Shown here one piece after another: positions 6,039-12,381 of a DNA stretch of 12,381 nucleotides. The stretch's first letter is position 1. Every line of letters begins with the position of its first letter. This DNA comes from Rhodospirillaceae bacterium (GTDB lineage: Bacteria; Pseudomonadota; Alphaproteobacteria; MPNO01; UBA2964), in NCBI GenBank assembly GCA_002712335.1, contig PATI01000022.1:62316-74696 (forward strand), read 5' to 3'. The notes below the pieces were generated by a model. The model made no database searches, had not been told where the DNA came from, and was given only the letters and a program-made list of their open reading frames with translations. Both the position numbers and the translations under genes were made by a program.

Positions 6039-6959
6039 ATGTTAAAATTCAAAGTCGGTGAAGCCTCACCTGCAAATACATTTTTCGCAATCTGGATGGC
6101 AGAAGCTGCCGGTTTTTATAAGCAAGAAGGACTCGATTTCGGTATCACCAAAATGGTGGGAGGTAGCGAGACCGGTCCGGCACTCTCATCAGGTCATATC
6201 CAGCTCATGCACATTGGTATGTCCTCCGTTGTAAGGGCAAACTCGGCAGGTTTTAATATCACCACTATTGGTTCATTAAGTAACGTAATACGTAGTACCC
6301 TATTCGGTGCCCCAGGTATAAAAAATGCCCAAGACATTAAGGGTAAAACAGTTGGGATAAGCAGCGCCGGGTCGGAGAGTGAATTGTCAACTATTGTTGC
6401 TTTACAAAAACTTGGTTTATCGCGTCAAGATATCGAATTTATGGAAATTGGGGTAGAGAGACTTTCACACCTCAAAAATGGCACAGTTGCGGCAACCATG
6501 CTGGGTGAACCCCTTCGTAGCCACGCATTTAGAGACGGCATGCTCCCACTTTGCGACCTCCTGGCTGAGAGAATGCCATGGCTTTATAGCGGCCTCGTTG
6601 TCGACAAGGAATATTTGGCTACAAACCGAGAGGCAGTTATGAAATTCATGCGTGCCACAGTAGAAGGCAATTACCTAGCTGTCAGTGCACCCGACGATGC
6701 TAAAAATGTAATGTCTGATGCTCTAAATATCGACGACCCTGAGAGTCTCGAACTAACGTTTGATAACTTCAAGAAATATACACCGCTTAATGCTGAACTT
6801 ACGGTTGCTGGTGGTAAAAATATTATGAGAACCATATTAGATAATAATAACACCGACGACTTATGGAATTTTATGGATAAATCTATCCATGAAGAACTGC
6901 GTGACAGTGGCTATTTCAAAGAAATGCAAGAAAAATACAACGTCGACCCGACACCTTAA
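6039..6959 (+). CDS. NMT1/THI5-like (SsuA/TauA-type) substrate-binding-fold protein without signal peptide
   Basis: A 306-residue protein of the NMT1/THI5 binding-protein fold. The N terminus FFAIWMAEAAGFYKQEGLDF followed by GGSETGPALSSGHIQL is the characteristic first lobe; IKGKTVGISSAGSESE (about 103-118) starts the second. Such proteins usually deliver sulfonates, nitrate, pyrimidine precursors or aromatic acids to an ABC importer. Here the protein begins directly with the first beta strand (MLKFKVGEASPAN), and an in-frame TAA lies three codons upstream at 6027-6029, so no secretion signal can be added. No permease or ATPase gene lies in the window. It may act in the cytoplasm as a binding protein or as an enzyme of this fold; that is inference. 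It is cotranscribed with the alpha/beta hydrolase; its ribosome site (AAAGG, about 12 bases away) is weak. Confidence 0.85.
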   Translation: MLKFKVGEASPANTFFAIWMAEAAGFYKQEGLDFGITKMVGGSETGPALSSGHIQLMHIGMSSVVRANSAGFNITTIGSLSNVIRSTLFGAPGIKNAQDIKGKTVGISSAGSESELSTIVALQKLGLSRQDIEFMEIGVERLSHLKNGTVAATMLGEPLRSHAFRDGMLPLCDLLAERMPWLYSGLVVDKEYLATNREAVMKFMRATVEGNYLAVSAPDDAKNVMSDALNIDDPESLELTFDNFKKYTPLNAELTVAGGKNIMRTILDNNNTDDLWNFMDKSIHEELRDSGYFKEMQEKYNVDPTP

Positions 6960-6998
6960 GGTTTATTCGAACTTTTCAAAATACAATTTTGTAAACCT
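6959..6998. repeat. Nested inverted repeats after the binding-protein gene
   Basis: AGGTTTA (6959-6965) pairs with TAAACCT (6992-6998), and directly inside the right arm CAAAAT/ATTTTG (6977-6982 and 6986-6991) closes a 3-base loop. The left side keeps an 11-base bulge. The structure starts at the last base of the stop codon. It lacks a following T run on plus, so a terminator role is possible but unproven. Confidence 0.35.
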
Positions 6999-7016
6999 GT
7001 CTAGGGTTGAGAGCTC

Positions 7017-7079
7017 AAAAAAAACCTGAACGTATAAAACTTATAGGAGACTTTAGATACTCCCCTTGGGTAGTCTATC
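7017..7079. terminator. Possible bidirectional termination region between convergent genes
   Basis: The 129-base gap between the convergent binding-protein and aldehyde dehydrogenase genes holds an imperfect stem (7054-7079, AGAT/ATCT, ACT/AGT and CCC/GGG with small bulges) followed on plus by an AT-rich stretch. It also holds eight A at 7017-7024, which read as eight U on the minus strand. Neither is a textbook terminator, because the minus-strand T run lacks a strong preceding stem. Confidence 0.3.
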
Positions 7080-7088
7080 TATATTTAT

Positions 7089-8543
7089 TTATTCTCTTCC
7101 AGGAAAACGAATGCCCGTAAATTTAACATAAGAAAGTTCCCGCATCGCGTACTTGATACCCTCACGTCCATAACCCGAGGACCCCACACCACCAAAGGGC
7201 GTTGTATCCATCCTGAATCTACTTCCTTCATTAATCCAGACTGACCCGACATGAAGTTCTTCGGATACTCTAAAGGCAGTTTCAAGATTGGACGTGAAAC
7301 ATGAGGATTGCAGTCCAAATTCAGAATTATTAGCAATTTGGATTGCATCATCAAGATCAGAAGCCGGAATGATAACGGCCACAGGACCAAAAATTTCTTC
7401 GCAAACAACACGCGCATCTGAAGATGGACGAACTAAGATTGTGGGAAATATGACTGCATTTTTACGTTTTAATGGCAACGCCGCAACGGCTCCATCCGCG
7501 AGCGCTTCATTGACCATCTCCTCAACCCGATCCGCTGCCGCCGCATTAACCATTGGTCCAACATCGGTTGTTTCCAAAGTTGGGTCACCCACGTTCATTC
7601 CCTCAGCAGCCTCCACGAAATATTTGAGAAACTCCTCTATTACTGCTTCTTGAACAATAATTCTTTGCGCAGAAATACATTGTTGGCCACTTGCTTCAAA
7701 TGCTGAAGGTGCAATCCGCTTTGCCGCATCTTTGACATCGGCATCGTCACAAACAATATTTGCAGAATTTCCGCCTAATTCACCAATAAAGGGTTTAGCA
7801 CCTGCTGCTTTTGCTAAAGCCTCGCCTGCCGCAGTACCACCTGTCAGTGTTACTACCGCCACATCCTTGTGTCCGACAAGGTAGCCAGTGACATCACGCC
7901 GACAGGCTACAACGTTAACCAAACCATCCGGAACCCCAGCACGGGAAAATGCTTCCGCTATAAGTAAAGCCTCTCCTACACCCTCAAAGGCCGGTTTTAT
8001 AACAACTGCATTCCCCACTGCTAATGCTGGAGCAACCTTCTGCATCAAAAGATTTGAAGGCGCATTAAATGGGGTAAATGCTGCAATCACGCCGTGTGGA
8101 TGATGGCGGGTAAACCCAAACCTACCAGCTCCCATTGGCAAGGCATCAAGAGGTAACACTTCACCTTCCATACGCAAAAGTTCTTCAGCACAGAGACGAA
8201 GTAATTGCGAAACCCGACCCGCCTCAAATCCGCATGCTCTTTTAGGCTTGCCAAGAGCCCTCATTGTTATATTCGCGATCTGCTCCTTTACCCCATCAAC
8301 CTCATCAGCCGCCTGTCTAAGCCATAACGCTCTCTGGGCAGGCGTAGCCATTTTATTTTCGTCAAATGCTGATCGGGCACTCTTTATAGCTGCATCAATA
8401 GTTGCCTCGTTGGCCATCTCAACCGTCGCAACATGGCTTCCATCCCAAGGAGAAAGTAAATCCTCTGTTTTTCCTCCCCCAGCAGTAAATGGTTTCCCAC
8501 TTATCCAAGGGTGGGCAAGCACTATATCCCCTTTAGACGTCAT
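7089..8543 (-). CDS. NAD(P)-dependent aldehyde dehydrogenase
   Basis: A 484-residue member of the aldehyde dehydrogenase superfamily, which oxidises aldehydes to carboxylic acids. The catalytic set is complete: Asn160 in FTPFN, Lys183 in VVIKP, the general base Glu255 in GELGG, the nucleophile Cys289 in GQQC, and EEIFGP (382-387) for nicotinamide positioning. The nucleotide-binding loop reads LTGGTAAG where many relatives have FTGS. Its length is normal. The ATG at 8543 follows AGGA by about 8 bases. It lies 21 bases after the stop of the decarboxylase-like gene and is probably cotranscribed with it. The aldehyde substrate cannot be told from sequence; the semialdehyde or lactaldehyde type is plausible. 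Cytoplasmic. Confidence 0.95.
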   Translation of the reverse strand: MTSKGDIVLAHPWISGKPFTAGGGKTEDLLSPWDGSHVATVEMANEATIDAAIKSARSAFDENKMATPAQRALWLRQAADEVDGVKEQIANITMRALGKPKRACGFEAGRVSQLLRLCAEELLRMEGEVLPLDALPMGAGRFGFTRHHPHGVIAAFTPFNAPSNLLMQKVAPALAVGNAVVIKPAFEGVGEALLIAEAFSRAGVPDGLVNVVACRRDVTGYLVGHKDVAVVTLTGGTAAGEALAKAAGAKPFIGELGGNSANIVCDDADVKDAAKRIAPSAFEASGQQCISAQRIIVQEAVIEEFLKYFVEAAEGMNVGDPTLETTDVGPMVNAAAADRVEEMVNEALADGAVAALPLKRKNAVIFPTILVRPSSDARVVCEEIFGPVAVIIPASDLDDAIQIANNSEFGLQSSCFTSNLETAFRVSEELHVGSVWINEGSRFRMDTTPFGGVGSSGYGREGIKYAMRELSYVKFTGIRFPGRE

Positions 8544-8564
8544 ATCTTTTTCCTATAAAAATTA

Positions 8565-9554
8565 TTAAAGCTTAAATAATTCAAATGTCGATTCCGCAAA
8601 AATATCCTCAGCCTCTAATTTCCGGGCTGAAATTCCCTGATCAAATGAATAGCGTGTCATAGCAGAAATTTCTTTTTCATTCTCTAGGGCACCATATTTC
8701 CAGTGATCTTCGCCCATCAAACTTCGAACTTGTTCAAGTTCATAAACCGGCCATGGCATTGTGTGGGCTAAATGCCCCACCTGTTCCATTTCTTCATAGC
8801 AATGCTGTTTTGCCTTTAAGAATGCAACATATACATTAACTGGTAACCAAGGGTGCTTCTCAACGATTGTTCTCCTGATCCCTATCATATGCATTATTGG
8901 AAACATCCCAGTCTTTGAAAAATACGCCTGTTCGGCAGCCTTATAATCAGGAAATAACCGTCCAATATTTTCATTACTATAATAACTTGAAGGAGCGCGC
9001 GCAGAAATCAACGCGTCTAATTTCCCATCGTCAAGTTGCTGAGCTAGAGTTTGATCAACCGGAATACTTTTGAGGTCAATCTCCGCTGGTAAATGCAATG
9101 GAGCTCTTTCCTCACGTCCTCCCTCTTCCAATCCTCCATTACGCCAGTGGATGGATGAGGCTTTAATCCCATACTCGTCCTCAAGAATGCCTCTTACCCA
9201 TAAAGCCGCGGTCATTTGATATTCAGGTACACCTATGGTCTTACCGGCTAAATCTTCAGGCTTATCAATATTGCGGTCTTTTCGTATATATATAGAAGAA
9301 TGTCTGAAAAGACGCGAAACGAACGCCGGTATGCCAACGTAGGGACTGCCGTCTCGGGATTGCACGTTCATATAACTGGACATTGATAGTTCAGTAATGT
9401 CGAATTCCTCGTATTTGAAAGCTCTATGGAACGCCTCTTCTGGGGACATAGCACTAGCGACTATGTCGCATCCGTCCACCCCGACACTGCCATCAAAAAG
9501 AGCTCGTGTACGATCGTAATTGCAGCATGCCAGACTTAGGCTCAGTTTTCCCAT
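8565..9554 (-). CDS. 4,5-dihydroxyphthalate decarboxylase-like protein (substrate-binding-protein fold)
   Basis: A 329-residue protein. LSLACCNYDRTRALFDGSVGVDGCDI (5-30) and PEEAFHRAFKYEEFDITELSMSSYM (38-62) match the pattern of the Pht5/4,5-dihydroxyphthalate decarboxylase family, as does FRHSSIYIRKDRNI followed by DLAGKTIGVPEYQMTA. The family has the periplasmic-binding-protein fold; a few members decarboxylate hydroxylated phthalates, but most database entries with this name are untested. GGGAG lies 6 bases before the ATG, and an in-frame TAA two codons upstream rules out a longer form with a signal peptide. It is the first gene of a two-gene operon with the aldehyde dehydrogenase. No phthalate dioxygenase genes are in the window, so phthalate itself is not supported as substrate. 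Confidence 0.88.
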   Translation of the reverse strand: MGKLSLSLACCNYDRTRALFDGSVGVDGCDIVASAMSPEEAFHRAFKYEEFDITELSMSSYMNVQSRDGSPYVGIPAFVSRLFRHSSIYIRKDRNIDKPEDLAGKTIGVPEYQMTAALWVRGILEDEYGIKASSIHWRNGGLEEGGREERAPLHLPAEIDLKSIPVDQTLAQQLDDGKLDALISARAPSSYYSNENIGRLFPDYKAAEQAYFSKTGMFPIMHMIGIRRTIVEKHPWLPVNVYVAFLKAKQHCYEEMEQVGHLAHTMPWPVYELEQVRSLMGEDHWKYGALENEKEISAMTRYSFDQGISARKLEAEDIFAESTFELFKL

Positions 9555-9587
9555 TACTTACTCCCTATCAAAAGAAAAACAGTTTTC

Positions 9588-9597
9588 GACTTAAGTC
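9588..9597. promoter_or_regulatory. Palindrome GACTTAAGTC next to the decarboxylase-operon promoter
   Basis: A perfect 10-bp palindrome that directly abuts the predicted -10 element (9598-9603) and covers the expected transcription start. This is a typical place for a repressor operator. No regulator gene is in the window; function is inference. Confidence 0.35.
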
Positions 9598-9626
9598 ATT
9601 ATCCTATCGCTCGGTTAACGAAGCAA
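9598..9626 (-). promoter_or_regulatory. Possible promoter of the decarboxylase-aldehyde dehydrogenase operon
   Basis: On the minus strand TTGCTT (9626-9621) and GATAAT (9603-9598) are 17 bases apart. The -10 box matches consensus at five of six bases, the -35 box at three. Transcription would start near 9590, about 36 bases before the ATG at 9554. Confidence 0.4.
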
Positions 9627-9669
9627 GGCATCCAGTATAGTTTTGAAAAATTTTTTAAGGAGCGCGTTG

Positions 9670-9700
9670 AGCTTTTATTTAATTAACGTTACTAAAAGCT
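9670..9700. repeat. Inverted repeat in the divergent intergenic region (candidate operator)
   Basis: AGCTTTTA (9670-9677) and TAAAAGCT (9693-9700) are perfect 8-bp arms around a 15-base AT-rich centre. It lies in the 250-base gap between the divergent decarboxylase and aldolase genes, over 100 bases from both starts. A LysR-type or other dimeric regulator site is possible. The rest of this gap (9701-9804) shows no clear promoter, only AT-rich sequence and the aldolase ribosome site. Confidence 0.4.
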
Positions 9701-9804
9701 ATTAAATCTGCATTAACTAAAAATTTAGAACAACAGGCCATAGGTTTTCCATCTAGTAACCATACGTTGGATCAAGTTTCATATAGTTTGGCAGGAGAAT
9801 ATAA

Positions 9805-10575
9805 ATGTTAGAGAATCGTACCCCCCCGACGTTAAGCGCCGAAGTAAAAAAAGAGCTGGATAAACTTATAAAGCTGTGTCGAATTTTAGAAATTGAAGGA
9901 CATGGGGATAGGACCTTGGGTTTTGCAAGTGTTCGCGATCCCCACGGGAAGGGAATGTGGATTAAAAGATCATACATATCCCTTGGAGAGGTATTCGATT
10001 ACCAAGATTTTTTCAATATTGGTTTAGACGGTACTATTTACTCTGGGGAAGGCCGATGTCACGGCGAATGGCCCATTCACGCTGCTATTTTTGATGCGCG
10101 GAAAGATATAAACGCAGCAATTCATACCCACCCCTTGTATGGTTGCGTTGTATCATCAAGCGTCGAACCAATGCGTCCGGCTGGTTATCAGCAAATATTC
10201 TTTCCCAAACCTCCGCCCCGCTATGAAGGTTCGTCCGAATTAATCGTTAAATTGGAGACAGGGCGCGAAGCTGCTACAATTTTGGGCGACAGCTATTGCA
10301 TGTTTTTGCGAAATCACGGCGTAGTCGCATGTGGCACCTCAGTTGAACATGCGCTTGTTATTGCAACGGCTCAAGAGGCAGCCTGTGAAGAATTTGTCAA
10401 AACCAGTAGCACTCGTTTTGAATGGTCGTATCCAAGTGACGATGAACAGGCTCTAAAGATCAAGGGTCAGGAACGTAATGTTCCAGTTTTTTGGGAATAT
10501 TACTGCCGCAAATTGGCACGCGCAGAAGCCATCGGAGACCCTCTTCTATCTACCCATCGTATTGAAAATACATAG
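9805..10575 (+). CDS. Class II aldolase/adducin family protein
   Basis: A 256-residue zinc-dependent aldolase-fold protein. The metal ligands are visible: His107 and His109 in IHTHPLYG and His171 in RNHGVV. Glu88 in GEWPIH is at the place of the catalytic acid/base. The family includes fuculose- and rhamnulose-phosphate aldolases, ribulose-phosphate epimerases, and decarboxylases acting on small hydroxy acids. Within it, this sequence resembles the broad group of unassigned catabolic members rather than sugar-phosphate enzymes; no clear phosphate loop was recognised. AGGAG is 8 bases before the ATG at 9805. It is transcribed alone, divergent from the decarboxylase operon and convergent with the cyclodeaminase-like gene (28-base gap, no terminator seen). 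Cytoplasmic. Confidence 0.92.
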   Translation: MLENRTPPTLSAEVKKELDKLIKLCRILEIEGHGDRTLGFASVRDPHGKGMWIKRSYISLGEVFDYQDFFNIGLDGTIYSGEGRCHGEWPIHAAIFDARKDINAAIHTHPLYGCVVSSSVEPMRPAGYQQIFFPKPPPRYEGSSELIVKLETGREAATILGDSYCMFLRNHGVVACGTSVEHALVIATAQEAACEEFVKTSSTRFEWSYPSDDEQALKIKGQERNVPVFWEYYCRKLARAEAIGDPLLSTHRIENT

Positions 10576-10603
10576 GGTTATAAGCAATAATTTGTACCTC
10601 AAG

Positions 10604-11605
10604 TCATGCATCTGTTGGCGGCAAAACAATACCGAGACCCTGTTCTTTAGCTCTTTCATAAATATGATGGCAGACAGCAATATCCTGAGAAACTAGCCCT
10701 GTCGTATGAATCAAAATTCTCTCCTCCTTATTTTGTCTCCCGGATACTTTTCCTGTTACCACATCACAAATTTCCCCGTGCAATTGCTCGCGAGTAAATT
10801 GACCAACTTCAATCATATCGCGAAACTCTTTAGTGACGATGTTTACATCCCACCCATCAATAACCACCTTATCAAAGGCAGCCCAACCTGCGGGATCCAT
10901 TTCTCTTCTCGCTAACGAGATATATGTTGCTCCAGACTTTACCCATTCTTCTTGAGCAATTATATCAGTGGAGGTCGTGCCCCCAATACCAATGTCAGCT
11001 GCACGAACAACTTCCTCCGTTGTATCCACCGGTTCAACGGGTATTCCTAATTCCTTTGACCATTTTTTCGAAAAAGCTTCACGGGTCTCTTTTCGACGCG
11101 AAGTACAAATAATTTTTTCAAATTCAAACATTGTCCGAAGACAAGCGAGGCAATTAACGCCCATTGTCCCAATACCAACTAGCCCAAGAACGCGCGGGTT
11201 GTCAGGTGCCAACCATTTTAGTGGTAAAATAGCCGCCGCGGTACTTCGGATCGCATAAGACCAATGTTCTTCAATTATCGCCTGCGCATGGCCGGTCATT
11301 GGATCGGCTAACATTATATAACGCGCGCATTCAAGTTGCCCAACGGTATTACGAATACCATCATCATAATAATTATACATTCGTACGCCAGTGATAGGAA
11401 TTTCCTTTAGGAGCACTCCTTTAACATGCCAATGGTTATAATATGGCTCGCCTGCGTCTAACTTCCAGGAAGATGGCTCAGACCATTGAACCGTTCCGGC
11501 TGCATGCATTTTATATACGTCTTCACATATCTGCATCGCTTCCTCGACGCTTAGAAGCTTTAGGGTTTCTTTATAGGGGATAAAACGAACGCCTTTCAGT
11601 GCCAT
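10604..11605 (-). CDS. Ornithine cyclodeaminase/mu-crystallin family protein
   Basis: A 333-residue NAD(P)-binding protein of the ornithine cyclodeaminase/mu-crystallin family, whose members are cyclodeaminases, ketimine reductases or amino-acid dehydrogenases. The Rossmann loop is GLVGIGTMG (141-149). YAIRSTAAAILPLKWLA (117-133) is the substrate-side helix with the conserved Arg120. TTGLVSQDIAVCHHIYERA near the C terminus carries Asp308, the place of the catalytic Asp. In the strand where many members have a substrate-binding Lys, this protein reads GVRMYNYY, with Arg75. The start at 11605 is chosen because GGAG lies 6 bases upstream and family length is about 310-340. The frame stays open to an ATG at 11725, but those 40 residues are poor in family character. 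It is transcribed alone; substrate unknown. Confidence 0.9.
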   Translation of the reverse strand: MALKGVRFIPYKETLKLLSVEEAMQICEDVYKMHAAGTVQWSEPSSWKLDAGEPYYNHWHVKGVLLKEIPITGVRMYNYYDDGIRNTVGQLECARYIMLADPMTGHAQAIIEEHWSYAIRSTAAAILPLKWLAPDNPRVLGLVGIGTMGVNCLACLRTMFEFEKIICTSRRKETREAFSKKWSKELGIPVEPVDTTEEVVRAADIGIGGTTSTDIIAQEEWVKSGATYISLARREMDPAGWAAFDKVVIDGWDVNIVTKEFRDMIEVGQFTREQLHGEICDVVTGKVSGRQNKEERILIHTTGLVSQDIAVCHHIYERAKEQGLGIVLPPTDA

Positions 11606-11721
11606 ATCTTTCTCCATAATTTTTACTAATCTAGCTTGCTTCATTAATAGACGCCACGAAAGAAGCGAGGTATTCTCAAGTTTTATTATTTCGTCTAAGA
11701 ATATGTTTAAATTAGAAACCA

Positions 11722-11735
11722 CCATAATTTTATGG
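11722..11735. repeat. Short inverted repeat in a divergent promoter region
   Basis: CCATAA and TTATGG flank a 2-base centre, in the 190-base region between the divergent cyclodeaminase-like and DUF350 genes. It is a possible operator. No clear -35/-10 pair was found here for either gene. Confidence 0.25.
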
Positions 11736-11795
11736 CAGGCAGTTATGAATTTTATTTAAAAATGTTTTTATTAGAAAGATAGGACAAAAAAAACA

Positions 11796-12209
11796 ATGGA
11801 CCCAATTTTACAAAGCCTCTTAAATGGTTTTCCGACTCTGCTTTTGCATTTTTCGGTCACAATGGCAATGCTGGGCATCGGTATTTGGGTTTACCAATTA
11901 ATTACTCCCTGGGATGAAATAAAACTAATTCGTCAGGGCAACTCCGCCGCAGCGAGCTCCTTCGCCGGAGCTATACTAGGCCTAGCTATACCGTTAGCAA
12001 TTTGTATGGCGACGAGCGTGGGCGTACTAGATATTATTCTTTGGGGATTAGTAGCCCTGGTAATTCAACTTCTGGCTTTTCGATTGGCAGATCTTTTACT
12101 TAAAGATCTGCCAAAAAGAATTGAGGCGGGTGAAATGGGAGCTTCTATTCTTGTCATAGCGGTCAAGTTATCTGTCGCGTTTATTAACGCCGCCGCCATC
12201 GCCGGATAG
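11796..12209 (+). CDS. DUF350 family membrane protein
   Basis: A 137-residue hydrophobic protein with four predicted transmembrane segments at about 12-34, 53-73, 77-98 and 114-135. The repeated pattern (a conserved Glu/Lys stretch EIKLIRQGNSAAA between helices 1 and 2, then GAILGLAIPLA) fits the DUF350 family (UPF0719, YjfL-like), usually two copies of a two-helix unit. The molecular role of the family is not established. AGGA is about 11 bases before the ATG, with eight A in between. A perfect 13-bp hairpin lies within the coding region. It is followed 15 bases later by a small membrane-anchored protein gene in the same direction. This pair is probably unrelated to the catabolic genes. Confidence 0.88.
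   Translation: MDPILQSLLNGFPTLLLHFSVTMAMLGIGIWVYQLITPWDEIKLIRQGNSAAASSFAGAILGLAIPLAICMATSVGVLDIILWGLVALVIQLLAFRLADLLLKDLPKRIEAGEMGASILVIAVKLSVAFINAAAIAG
12084..12114. repeat. Perfect 13-bp inverted repeat (hairpin) inside the DUF350 gene
   Basis: TTGGCAGATCTTT (12084-12096) and AAAGATCTGCCAA (12102-12114) are exact reverse complements around the 5-base loop TACTT. The region codes for residues LADLLLKDLP between helices 3 and 4. No T run follows on either strand, so a simple terminator is unlikely. Such a stem in mRNA should be stable enough to affect translation, decay or pausing. Confidence 0.7.
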
Positions 12210-12224
12210 ATACTTCATACAATT

Positions 12225-12381
12225 ATGCGTATTTGGGATATTTTAGCAGTCTGCACCCTGATAGTAATTGCCTTATTGGGAAAATACTCTCCTTTCGGAA
12301 ACGATCAGTCTAATGAGATACGTCGTCCACCAATAGAAACGGTCAAACCACCAAGAAACCAACCAAGGCAACCCTTAGCAG
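12225..12381 (+). CDS. Membrane-anchored, proline-rich protein (3' partial, unrecognised)
   Basis: The frame opens at the ATG at 12225 and runs off the window (52 full codons). The product starts with a short charged lead, MRIWD, then a hydrophobic segment (about residues 6-19, ILAVCTLIVIALLG). A polar, proline- and arginine-rich stretch follows (IRRPPIETVKPPRNQPRQP). This looks like a signal anchor with a periplasmic extension. The in-frame stop of the DUF350 gene at 12207 limits the start to this ATG. No good ribosome site is visible, so translation may be coupled to the DUF350 gene, 15 bases upstream. I do not recognise the family; the function is unknown. Confidence 0.6.
   Translation, partial: MRIWDILAVCTLIVIALLGKYSPFGNDQSNEIRRPPIETVKPPRNQPRQPLA

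Noticed and set aside
6960..7088. Strong intrinsic terminator between the convergent genes
   Set aside because: The stems are weak or bulged and the T run on the minus strand is not preceded by a solid GC stem; kept only as a low-confidence region.
7288..7653. 121-codon plus-strand open frame opposite the aldehyde dehydrogenase gene
   Set aside because: It is low-complexity Ser/Ala-rich translation typical of the antisense of a coding region.
11606..11725. N-terminal extension of the cyclodeaminase-like gene to the ATG at 11725
   Set aside because: The extension lacks family-like sequence and would fill the divergent promoter region; the ATG at 11605 has a GGAG site 6 bases upstream and gives a normal family length.

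Overview
The window is a bacterial, gene-dense, moderately AT-rich stretch carrying twelve protein genes, the two outermost cut by the window edges. AGGAG-type ribosome sites and gene families common in heterotrophic Proteobacteria suggest a marine or soil proteobacterium, perhaps an alphaproteobacterium. There is no rRNA or marker gene, so this placement is a weak inference. I see no mobile element, tRNA or CRISPR array. The longest gene-free stretch is 250 bases (9555-9804).

Left block (1-5148): the 3' part of a PuuE/allantoinase-like polysaccharide deacetylase meets, tail to tail with overlapping stop codons, a five-gene minus-strand operon that starts near 5017. In transcription order the operon encodes the N-terminal half of a nitrile hydratase beta chain, the C-terminal half of that beta chain as a separate protein, a cobalt-type nitrile hydratase alpha-like subunit with a His-Asp tail, a molybdenum hydroxylase large subunit, and a carboxymuconolactone decarboxylase-like protein. 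The split beta chain and the gene order match thiocyanate hydrolase (scnB-scnA-scnC), so the enzyme could be a three-subunit nitrile hydratase or a thiocyanate hydrolase-like enzyme.

Middle block (5149-9554): a divergent promoter region leads to a plus-strand pair, an arylformamidase-like alpha/beta hydrolase and an NMT1/THI5-type binding protein without a signal peptide. Convergent to it lies a minus-strand pair, a 4,5-dihydroxyphthalate decarboxylase-like protein (also of the periplasmic-binding-protein fold and also leaderless) followed by an aldehyde dehydrogenase.

Right block (9805-12381): a class II aldolase on plus, an ornithine cyclodeaminase/mu-crystallin protein on minus, a DUF350 four-helix membrane protein on plus, and the start of a gene for a single-span, proline-rich protein.

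Taken together, the window looks like an island for breakdown of nitrogen-containing or aromatic-like small molecules: hydration of a nitrile or thiocyanate carbon, Mo-dependent hydroxylation, C-N hydrolysis, decarboxylation, aldehyde oxidation and aldol chemistry. No transporter membrane subunit, amidase, dedicated regulator, or iron-sulfur or FAD partner of the Mo enzyme lies inside the window. The substrates and any shared pathway are therefore inference.
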